The notes below the pieces were generated by a model. It was not told the origin of the DNA. It did not search any database and saw only the letters and a list, made by a program, of their open reading frames with translations. From an uncultured Prevotellaceae bacterium (lineage in GTDB: Bacteria > Bacteroidota > Bacteroidia > Bacteroidales > Bacteroidaceae), in NCBI GenBank assembly GCA_902771155.1, contig CACXVS010000033.1, forward strand, positions 1-31,146: a stretch of 31,146 bases of DNA. Reading direction: 5' to 3'. Shown here one piece after another: positions 1 through 6,646 of the stretch. The first letter of the stretch is position 1; every line of letters begins with the position of its first letter. The position numbers and the translations under genes are program-made.

Positions 1-187
1 CGACGATGTCATCGCCATCCCATTGTTCACTGACGGCACAACGGGGATTGACATTCAATCTTCAATTTTCAATCTTCAATCAAACGAAGTGTATTACAAC
101 CTCCAAGGCCAACGAGTGGAGAACCCAAGAAAGGGCCTCTACATCCATAATGGCCGTCGGGTGGTGATTCGCTCGACTACGAAGTAG
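1..187 (+). CDS. 3' end of a secreted protein with a T9SS-like C-terminal tail (partial)
   Basis: An open frame enters from the left edge (first full codon at position 2) and stops with TAG at 185-187. The last 61 residues read DDVIAIPLF, then QSSIFNLQS, then YYNLQGQRV, then KGLYIHNGRRVVIR. This is the same ending as the C10 protease gene and the YDG-repeat gene further right, so the missing part is probably another large secreted surface protein. The tail resembles the type A T9SS sorting domain (LxGxxV...GxYI...G..V.K). It differs from its relatives by a five-residue extension (STTK region) after the usual VVIK/VVIR end, which may result from a changed stop codon. The upstream domain content cannot be known from this window. 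Confidence 0.85.
   Translation, partial: DDVIAIPLFTDGTTGIDIQSSIFNLQSNEVYYNLQGQRVENPRKGLYIHNGRRVVIRSTTK
54..81 (+). repeat. Heptanucleotide tandem repeat, four units of TTCAATC type
   Basis: Four adjacent 7-base units: TTCAATC, TTCAATT, TTCAATC, TTCAATC. The tract is coding and gives QSSIFNLQS just before the YNLQGQRV tail. Gain or loss of one unit would shift the frame of the tail. Equivalent tracts lie at 5251-5278 and 19200-19227. Confidence 0.9.
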
Positions 188-234
188 GCGCTTGGCTCGT
201 CCAAGAAGTAACCCCTATACCTTTTAATTATAAA

Positions 235-268
235 AATCCCGAAATCGTTTGGTCGTTTCGGGATTTTT
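235..268 (+). terminator. Intrinsic terminator after the left-edge gene
   Basis: Arms AATCCCGAAA (235-244) and TTTCGGGATT (256-265) pair over 10 bp with an 11-base loop, followed by Ts. The hairpin lies 48 bases after the partial gene. Its loop contains the -33 element of the promoter for the C10 protease gene. Confidence 0.85.
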
Positions 269-279
269 ATATATCTTTG
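248..279 (+). promoter_or_regulatory. Bacteroidetes-type promoter of the C10 protease gene, overlapping the terminator
   Basis: A TTTG box at 248-251 is followed by a 20-base spacer and TATCTTTG at 272-279, matching the Bacteroidetes consensus TTTG-N19-21-TAnnTTTG. The -33 box lies in the loop of the terminator hairpin and the -7 box directly after its T-tract. The leader to the ATG at 309 would be about 20-25 bases. Confidence 0.8.
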
Positions 280-308
280 CATTTAAATTACTAAAACCTA
301 GAACAAAC

Positions 309-3300
309 ATGAGAAAGAGATTATTCCTTTTGGCAATCTGCCTATTGGCTATTCTTACAGTTAGTGCTCAGAGTGTTTCTCAATTAGAGGCTCTTCAGAA
401 AGCACAACAGTTTATGAAAAATAAAAAGTTTACTGTTTCCAGCAAGTCACGCGGTACGAGCCCTTCGGACGAACATTCACAAGGATACTATGTGTTTAAT
501 GCTGATGATGGCGGCTTCGTCATTGTGGCAGGAGATGAACGTATGCCTGAGATTTTGGGCTATTCTGAGCATGGGAAGATTAACGTGGAGTCTGTGCCAT
601 GTGGCTTGAAATGGTTACTTAGTTGTTATGAACAGATGGCAAAGGATGTTGCTGTTAATAATAACCAGTCGGTCAGAAGCAGGACGAGGGCTGCCAAGGC
701 GCCTATTGCTCCGTTAATTACAACCACTTGGGGCCAAAGTACGCCTTATAATGCTATGTGTCCTAATGTTGATGGTGCAAAGGCTTTGACGGGTTGTGTA
801 GCAACAGCAATGGCTCAGATTATGAACTATCACCGTTGGCCGAACGAAGTGACTGAACCCATACCTGCTTATACGACAAATACTTCTAATGTGTCAATGC
901 CACAGTTGGAACCTACCACATTTAATTGGGGACATCTTAATAAGACTAATCTCTCGAAATTAATGCTCTACTGTGGTCAGGCTGTAGAGATGGACTATGG
1001 CTCAGATTTTTCTGGTGCTTATGCTGCATCGGTTGCGGAAGCGATGGTAAACTATTTTGGATATGATGAGACTATCAGTTACGTAGAGCATGATAGTTAT
1101 ACTGATGATCAATGGAATAATCTTCTTTATAATGAACTAGTTGCAAAAAGACCCATATTATATGGTGGCGATGATGGAATAGCTGGCCATGCCTTTGTCT
1201 TAAGCGGGTTCGACAACGATCTTTTTTATATCAACTGGGGATGGAATGGAATGGCAGATGGGTATTATGTTCTTGATGGCATCAGTAAAAGTCTCGGAGG
1301 CTACAACTATAACCAGAGAGCTATTATTTATATCAATCCTAAAGGAACACCAGCTCCTGTAACATATTATCCGAGAAGGGTCGTTATGGAGAATGAAGCA
1401 TGGATTCACAATGGCCAATATGTTCCTGGCATTGAGAGTATAAGGCGTTTATCAGAAGATTATCCGGACAACTTTATTGGAATCAATATGCATATGTCAG
1501 ACCCAATGGAAAATGCAGATAATTACCGAGATGTTATAGAAAAGATGTCGTGTAATCCTTATTGCTTGATAAATCGAGCCACAAACGAGTTTACTCCTGT
1601 TTATCCCGATATCAAGTCTATTGTAGAAGCTCAGAAAGATTATGCGGTGGCAACAGTAAGTGCATCTGCTGTATATGCTAAGCCTGATAAATCAGCTATC
1701 AAAGTGGTGGCGGATTGCGCCTTCGGATTTGATGGCGTGAACGAGGATTTCCGCTTTGCATTTGTTCTGTTGGAAGATAAAGTGGGACCTTTTACACACG
1801 ACAATTCTTTCTACTCAAACCCAGAGGCTCCCGATGATCCCAATGACTGGCTAAACGAATGGAGACACAAGGGTACTCAGGTGGAGATGTTGTTTGACAA
1901 TGTTGCTAGAGGTATTTATGGAAGTCCTTGGGGAATTGCCAGCAGTATTCCATCTACAGTTAATAAAGGCGAAACTTATCATTACGAATATACTTTTAAT
2001 GTTCCCAATCCAGAAACATGGGATACATATCAAACGACTGTTTTCAACAAAGAAAACTTCCGTATTGTCGCCTTGTTGATTGATAAGAGTACAGGTGAGA
2101 TTTTGAATGCCTGTCAGACGCAAATTGACTATAACGCAAGTGTTGAAACACAAACTTTTGAATATAGAAATAAAGAAAAGAGGCTGGTTGCCGATGAGGA
2201 GTTGAGTTGGAATTCAAAAGGTGTGGCAGAGGACAACCTGGTATTGGGAACTAATCTCAAACAAAATGGATTGACCTTAACAACTTTCGATGGGAAGCAA
2301 GCTTCTGGTACCGCTACGTTAGAGATACTGACGAATACTTTAGGGAATGCGATTTTGACATGGGGAATGAGTGGCGAGGATGTGTCTGTATTGGGCAACT
2401 CACAGACTATTTTCTTTACTACAAAAGACAACGGACAGGCTGAAGTGCAGTTGAAAGCTAATAATATCAATCAGTTCGGAGAGCTTGAGGCCAAACTGAC
2501 AGCTACAATAAATGGCTTTTCCCAATCAGTCATTATTAAATTCATCCATCAGCAGTCAGAAGTGCAAGTTGGTGATGATATAGAGTTGAATGAAGACCAG
2601 GGGTGGTGGTATAATTGCCAAATGACTTCTTCTAATGAGATTGCAGGATTAATGTTTGGTTCAGGAAAACAAGAACGCTATTATCTTGCAACATACATCC
2701 CTGCTAATCTTTTAGGTGGTAAAGTACCAACTATTGATGGTATAAGTTTTTATGGCTCATCGGTTGGTATGGGTAATGTAAAAGTATGGATATCTTCTCA
2801 TTTGCCAGCCAGAGGCGAGGAGCCAGATATAGCAACTTACAGTTTCCCAAGAGAAAATGTCGATATCAACAAGTTTAATGATATGGTGTTTAACCAGCAT
2901 TATCAGGTGCCAGAAAACGGCGTGTATGTGGGCTATTCTTTTGATATTGTAGATATGAATGCCCATAGAAGTGGCTCACCAATTTTCTATTCGGAAAAGA
3001 CCAGAGATGGAGCACTATGGTGGATGACTGATAGTGACCCGGAATGGAGGAGTCAGCAAGATTATGTACAAGGAGACTTAGCAATAAAGATTCTTTTTGG
3101 TGGAAATGTTCAAAAGAGAAATTCTGCAAGAATAAAGAGAGTAATACCGTTATTTGAGTTGGTTAATACTGAAATATTCCCACTTTTTGAAGTAGAAAAT
3201 GATGGCATTGAACCAATTACTTCATTTGAAGTAGAGATGGATGGTAATACATGGGAGATTCTTATGAATGACTATCCTTTGAATCCATACTCTTCATATA

Positions 3301-5372
3301 TTTGTAGTTCCTTGGTGACTAACTCTGGTTCGGTTGCAGAATATCAACAAAAAACTATCACTATTACTAAGGTAAATGGAAAACCAAACGAGTCAGAAAA
3401 TAGTTCAGGAACTGGGCAGTTCTTTATCTCTCGCCAAAAGTCTCCTACAGTTGCTGTTATGGAAGAGTTTACAGGAACATGGTGTGGTTGGTCTCTTACG
3501 GCTAACAAAGCACTGAACATTTATCAGGAGATGTTTGGTGATAAACTCATAGAAATATGTGCACATGGAAGTAGTTTATTGCAAAAGGATCCCATGGAGA
3601 TACCAGAATATAGCGAAATCAGAAAACTGGGCCAGGGAAATTATCCCTCTTGTCTGATAAATCGGACTAGAGGAGATGGTTATGACTATGATTTTGATGA
3701 TTGGATGGCTCCTTATTGGGATGGGTATGGTGAAGGAACATTTAATTTGGATGTAAACATCAATAATGTTTTGAACAGGATTATGCCAGGTTCTATTGAA
3801 GTGAGTGCCGTATGGGATAATGACTCCAAAGATGCCATTAAGATTCAGACGCGTACCACTTTTGAATTAGATGCCTCGAAATTGCCTTTTGAAATTGGCT
3901 ATGTCCTTTTAGAAGATGGCATGAGTGGTGAAGGTGAAGAGTGGGCACAATACAATTATTTTATAACTGATGATCACAATTTTGATGATATTGCTGCATT
4001 ACCAGAAATGAATTACGGTTATAAATATAACAATGTGCCTGTAGCTGCATGGGATGCTTACAAGGGTGTTTCTGGCTCGCTTATTGGTCCCTTCAAGGCA
4101 GGCGTACCTGTAGAAGGCTCTTTCTTGGCAGATATCAAAGATAATACGCTTATTCAAAACAAAGAGAACTTAAGTGTGGTAGCTCTCATTGTGAACAAAG
4201 AAACAGGAAAGATTATCAATGCTGCCAAATGCAAGGTTACTCCAGCTGAAGCCATTACTATCAGCTCAGCCAAGCAGGTGCCTTACTACAGCGAGTATAA
4301 TCTGGACTTTACTGATAAGCCAGAGCTGAAGGCCTATGTGGCAACGGGGTATGACAAGTCAACGGGTGTCATCTGGCTCACTCGTGTGAAACAGGTTCCT
4401 GCCGAGACGGGCTTCCTGCTGATGGGCGATCCTGGTGATTATGATATTCCTACGATTGACGGTGTATCCGACGTCTATTATAAGAATATGTTCAAGGGAA
4501 CTCTTGAAGGCACGACGCTCTATACGACCGATGGTGACTATACCAACTACTATCTGTCGAAGGGTGATGCCGGTGTGGGCTTCTACAAGGTGACGAAGGA
4601 AGACGGTGTGAAGGTAGGTGCCAACCGCTGCTATCTGCCTATCCTGACGGAGATCCCTGCCAATGGCAGCACAGGCGACACCGAGCTCATCAAGGTGACG
4701 GCTGCCAAACAGGTGCCTTATTTCACGAGCAAGAACCTCGACTTCTCAAGTCTCGATGCTCAGGGTGTGAAGGCTTACACAGCCACTGGTTATAACTATA
4801 GCACTGGTGTTATCTGGCTGACTCGTGTGAAGAAGGTTCCCGCCCAGACGGGTATCCTGGTGATGGCCGATGTGGAAGGGGATTACAATGTTCCCACGGC
4901 TTCGGTACAATCCGTCTATGAGAATATGTTCTGGGGTTCTGAGACTGCTCAGACGATTTACACCAACGAGGAGATTGACGGTGTTGACTACGTGAACTAT
5001 TACCTGTCGAAGGGTGATGCCGGTGTCGGCTTCTACAAGGTGACGAACGAAGATGGTGTGAAGATGGGTGCCAACCGTTGCTATCTGCCCATCCCGAAGC
5101 GTGATGCCGCCTCCAGTGCCCGTGGTAAGAATCGTGGAACGGGTACCTTCTGCAAGATGATCCTCTCAGATGAGAGTAACGACGATGTCATCGCCATCCC
5201 CGTCTTTGGCGGCATGAATGGTGAGGATGATGGTACGACTGGAATTGAAGTTCAATCTTCAATTTTCAATCTTCAATCTGACGGCGTTTATTACAACCTC
5301 CAGGGCCAGCGTGTAGAGAAACCAAGAAAGGGTATCTACATCCACAACGGCCGCCGGGTGGTGATTAAGTGA
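309..5372 (+). CDS. Secreted C10-family cysteine peptidase (interpain/streptopain-like) with thioredoxin-like domains and T9SS-like tail
   Basis: 1687 residues from ATG 309. An upstream in-frame GTG at 249 lies inside the terminator/promoter and is unlikely to be the start. Residues 1-20 are a signal peptide (MRKRLFLLAI...VSA). Residues about 25-130 resemble the Spi/propeptide region of C10 peptidases. The protease domain is about 130-345, with nucleophile Cys163 in TGCVATAMAQ, His294 in GHAFV and the family Trp motif INWGWNG. Two regions then resemble Omp28/thioredoxin-like surface domains (about 350-640 and 1045-1310). The first lacks CxxC and the second has WCGWS with only Cys1059, so neither can do ordinary disulfide exchange. 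Two AKQVPYY modules (about 1315-1455 and 1460-1600) and a YNLQGQRV...VVIK tail follow. P. intermedia interpain A is a known relative but much shorter. Export and surface attachment through T9SS are inferred. The host substrate is unknown. Confidence 0.85.
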   Translation: MRKRLFLLAICLLAILTVSAQSVSQLEALQKAQQFMKNKKFTVSSKSRGTSPSDEHSQGYYVFNADDGGFVIVAGDERMPEILGYSEHGKINVESVPCGLKWLLSCYEQMAKDVAVNNNQSVRSRTRAAKAPIAPLITTTWGQSTPYNAMCPNVDGAKALTGCVATAMAQIMNYHRWPNEVTEPIPAYTTNTSNVSMPQLEPTTFNWGHLNKTNLSKLMLYCGQAVEMDYGSDFSGAYAASVAEAMVNYFGYDETISYVEHDSYTDDQWNNLLYNELVAKRPILYGGDDGIAGHAFVLSGFDNDLFYINWGWNGMADGYYVLDGISKSLGGYNYNQRAIIYINPKGTPAPVTYYPRRVVMENEAWIHNGQYVPGIESIRRLSEDYPDNFIGINMHMSDPMENADNYRDVIEKMSCNPYCLINRATNEFTPVYPDIKSIVEAQKDYAVATVSASAVYAKPDKSAIKVVADCAFGFDGVNEDFRFAFVLLEDKVGPFTHDNSFYSNPEAPDDPNDWLNEWRHKGTQVEMLFDNVARGIYGSPWGIASSIPSTVNKGETYHYEYTFNVPNPETWDTYQTTVFNKENFRIVALLIDKSTGEILNACQTQIDYNASVETQTFEYRNKEKRLVADEELSWNSKGVAEDNLVLGTNLKQNGLTLTTFDGKQASGTATLEILTNTLGNAILTWGMSGEDVSVLGNSQTIFFTTKDNGQAEVQLKANNINQFGELEAKLTATINGFSQSVIIKFIHQQSEVQVGDDIELNEDQGWWYNCQMTSSNEIAGLMFGSGKQERYYLATYIPANLLGGKVPTIDGISFYGSSVGMGNVKVWISSHLPARGEEPDIATYSFPRENVDINKFNDMVFNQHYQVPENGVYVGYSFDIVDMNAHRSGSPIFYSEKTRDGALWWMTDSDPEWRSQQDYVQGDLAIKILFGGNVQKRNSARIKRVIPLFELVNTEIFPLFEVENDGIEPITSFEVEMDGNTWEILMNDYPLNPYSSYICSSLVTNSGSVAEYQQKTITITKVNGKPNESENSSGTGQFFISRQKSPTVAVMEEFTGTWCGWSLTANKALNIYQEMFGDKLIEICAHGSSLLQKDPMEIPEYSEIRKLGQGNYPSCLINRTRGDGYDYDFDDWMAPYWDGYGEGTFNLDVNINNVLNRIMPGSIEVSAVWDNDSKDAIKIQTRTTFELDASKLPFEIGYVLLEDGMSGEGEEWAQYNYFITDDHNFDDIAALPEMNYGYKYNNVPVAAWDAYKGVSGSLIGPFKAGVPVEGSFLADIKDNTLIQNKENLSVVALIVNKETGKIINAAKCKVTPAEAITISSAKQVPYYSEYNLDFTDKPELKAYVATGYDKSTGVIWLTRVKQVPAETGFLLMGDPGDYDIPTIDGVSDVYYKNMFKGTLEGTTLYTTDGDYTNYYLSKGDAGVGFYKVTKEDGVKVGANRCYLPILTEIPANGSTGDTELIKVTAAKQVPYFTSKNLDFSSLDAQGVKAYTATGYNYSTGVIWLTRVKKVPAQTGILVMADVEGDYNVPTASVQSVYENMFWGSETAQTIYTNEEIDGVDYVNYYLSKGDAGVGFYKVTNEDGVKMGANRCYLPIPKRDAASSARGKNRGTGTFCKMILSDESNDDVIAIPVFGGMNGEDDGTTGIEVQSSIFNLQSDGVYYNLQGQRVEKPRKGIYIHNGRRVVIK
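5251..5278 (+). repeat. Heptanucleotide tandem repeat in the C10 protease tail
   Basis: Units TTCAATC, TTCAATT, TTCAATC, TTCAATC, identical in arrangement to the tract at 54-81. It encodes QSSIFNLQS between the GMNGEDDGTTG segment and the sorting-like tail. Confidence 0.9.
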
Positions 5373-5400
5373 GCGAAATGTCAGCATATGGATTTGAAAA

Positions 5401-5431
5401 AAAGACCCGCAGGTTGTTTCTGCGGGTCTTT
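5401..5431 (+). terminator. Intrinsic terminator after the C10 protease gene
   Basis: Arms AAAGACCCGCAG (5401-5412) and CTGCGGGTCTTT (5420-5431) form a 12-bp stem with a 7-base loop. It is preceded by As and followed by a T-rich stretch. It lies 28 bases after the stop. Confidence 0.85.
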
Positions 5432-5465
5432 GATTTCTCTTCCTCCAATCTTTTTCGAGATAATA

Positions 5466-5497
5466 CTTGCAAATATCATAATTATTCTCTATCTTTG
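5466..5497 (+). promoter_or_regulatory. Promoter of the hepT-mntA-like pair
   Basis: CTTG at 5466-5469, a 20-base AT-rich spacer, then TATCTTTG at 5490-5497. This fits the Bacteroidetes promoter consensus. The ATG at 5518 is about 20 bases downstream, so the leader is very short. Confidence 0.75.
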
Positions 5498-5517
5498 TCC
5501 CAAAATTGTGAAATAAG

Positions 5518-5958
5518 ATGGAACAGCAGACAGATATTCGTTGGATTCAGCGATATGCAAATTATCACAAGGCATGCACCCGATTGCTTGATGTGACTGA
5601 GGCAGACAGGTACATGAATGACCTATCAGAACTCGAGATTGAAGGACTTGTGCAACGGTTTGAATATACGTTTGAACTGGCTTGGAAAGTCCTACAGGAC
5701 TTGTTGCTCTATAAGGGCTATGAGTTTATGCTTGGCCCCAATGGAACGATGAAGATGGCCTTTGAAGACGGCTTGATTGCTGACCATGACAGCTGGCGGA
5801 AGATGGCTAAGTCGCGCAACACGCTGAGTCATGTCTATGATGAAGAAGAGGTATTGCCCATCGTACGGCTGATTTACAGCGACTATGCCCCTCTGCTGAA
5901 ACAGTTGGACGAATCATTAGCGAAATTGTCACAAGACCCAAATTACAATCAGGTATGA
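5518..5958 (+). CDS. hepT: HEPN-domain HI0074-family protein (HepT-like toxin / nucleotidyltransferase substrate-binding protein)
   Basis: 146 residues, all-helical in character, matching the HI0074 family (SELEIEGLVQRFEYTFELAWK at residues 37-57). Arg100, His105 and Tyr107 in RNTLSHVY form the RX4HXY motif of HEPN ribonuclease toxins. In characterised HepT/MntA pairs the Tyr of this motif is AMPylated by the partner. The gene overlaps the next one by four bases (ATGA, 5955-5958), the usual arrangement with the HEPN gene first. The start ATG 5518 is fixed by the promoter just upstream. The motif is complete, so a working toxin is plausible. Some HI0074 proteins have only been described as substrate-binding partners, and toxicity is inferred here. 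Confidence 0.85.
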   Translation: MEQQTDIRWIQRYANYHKACTRLLDVTEADRYMNDLSELEIEGLVQRFEYTFELAWKVLQDLLLYKGYEFMLGPNGTMKMAFEDGLIADHDSWRKMAKSRNTLSHVYDEEEVLPIVRLIYSDYAPLLKQLDESLAKLSQDPNYNQV

Positions 5959-6260
5959 AATTCGGACTGAGCGACACGGTTATAAAGGAACTGCAGGATG
6001 TATTCCGGCGTCATACAAACATCAAGAAGGTTCTTATCTTTGGCTCTAGGTCAAAAGGTAACTACCGTGCAGGCTCGGATATCGACTTGGCTGTCATCGG
6101 CAACGACATTGACTACAACCAGTTGCTCTCCATCCATTGCGAGATTGACGATCTGGAACTTCTTTATTCCGTTGACCTTTTGGACTATCAGAAGAAGAAA
6201 GGAACACCCATCGGCGACCACATTGATCGTGTAGGCCAAGTGTTCTACGAAGTAGCCTGA
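5955..6260 (+). CDS. mntA: Minimal nucleotidyltransferase (MntA-like antitoxin)
   Basis: 101 residues. The motif from Gly30-Ser31 to Asp42-Ile-Asp44 (GSRSKGNYRAGSDID) is the GSX10DXD signature of minimal nucleotidyltransferases. Asp74 in YSVDLLD can serve as the third metal-binding acid. In the known systems the MNT protein neutralises its HEPN partner by transferring AMP to it. It is translationally coupled to the upstream gene by a 4-base overlap. The stop is followed within 10 bases by degenerate scraps of a surface-protein gene, suggesting that the pair was inserted into, or captured by, the surface-protein island. All catalytic positions I can check are intact. Confidence 0.88.
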   Translation: MKFGLSDTVIKELQDVFRRHTNIKKVLIFGSRSKGNYRAGSDIDLAVIGNDIDYNQLLSIHCEIDDLELLYSVDLLDYQKKKGTPIGDHIDRVGQVFYEVA

Positions 6261-6267
6261 GTCCTTA

Positions 6268-6366
6268 AAGGGCATCTACATTAAGAATTGCTGAAATTGT
6301 TCAGTCCGTATTCGTTAAGATTACTGCAGCCAAGCAGGTACCTTATTACAGTGGGTGATTAAGTGA
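6268..6366 (+). pseudogene. Scrambled remnant of a tail-module surface-protein gene
   Basis: Three scraps of the island's C-terminal coding sequence are recognisable. Positions 6268-6288 read KGIYIKN (tail). Positions 6314-6355 read VKITAAKQVPYYSG (start of an AKQVPYY module). Positions 6355-6366 read VIK followed by TGA (tail end). Tail precedes module, which is the reverse of the intact order, and the frames do not connect. This looks like the product of repeated short-homology deletions. The scraps lie directly behind the mntA-like stop and before the bspA-like gene's promoter. There is no start signal and no sign of expression. Confidence 0.7.
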
Positions 6367-6383
6367 TATATTAAAATTATACA

Positions 6384-6421
6384 AAAAAGTCCCGAAACAT
6401 TTGGAAGTTTTGGGACTTTTT
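6384..6421 (+). terminator. Intrinsic terminator after the hepT-mntA-like pair
   Basis: Arms AAAAAGTCCCGAAAC (6384-6398) and GTTTTGGGACTTTTT (6407-6421) pair over 15 positions with one G-U and an 8-base loop. The A/T ends could let it work in both directions. The loop supplies the -33 box of the next promoter. Confidence 0.85.
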
Positions 6422-6431
6422 AATATATTTG
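6400..6431 (+). promoter_or_regulatory. Promoter of the BspA-like gene, overlapping the terminator
   Basis: TTTG at 6400-6403, a 20-base spacer, then TATATTTG at 6424-6431. The -33 box straddles the terminator loop. Transcription from here would give an untranslated leader of about 210 bases before ATG 6647, far longer than the roughly 20-base leaders of neighbouring genes. Confidence 0.78.
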
Positions 6432-6604
6432 CCCCCAGATACAATTTAGTTATTTAAGTTTTTGCAAAATCAGTTTATTTTAAATATTAACAAAGTACTA
6501 ACTAAAATTAAAAAAGGGTATGCATTATGAGATGTAGATGGGTTTAGTCGTTTGCCTATCTAAAGGGCAATCAACACAGAGTTAAACAAAGCAATTATTA
6601 ACCA

Positions 6605-6628
6605 GAAATACCTTCAGACAGGTATTTC
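6605..6628 (+). promoter_or_regulatory. Leader hairpin just upstream of the BspA-like start codon
   Basis: GAAATACCT (6605-6613) and AGGTATTTC (6620-6628) form a perfect 9-bp stem with a 6-base loop. It ends 18 bases before ATG 6647. No T-tract follows, so it is not a simple terminator. It could modulate translation or RNA stability. The rest of 6261-6646 holds only the remnant, the terminator/promoter and AT-rich leader. Confidence 0.55.
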
Positions 6629-6646
6629 ACAAATTAAAAATTTTAG

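Noticed and set aside
249..308. Extended start of the C10 protease gene at GTG 249
   Set aside because: The extension overlaps the terminator loop and both promoter boxes. The ATG at 309 begins a standard signal peptide.
5369..5596. 75-codon + strand frame between the C10 gene and the hepT-like gene
   Set aside because: It runs through the terminator and promoter and overlaps the hepT-like start in another frame. No protein features.
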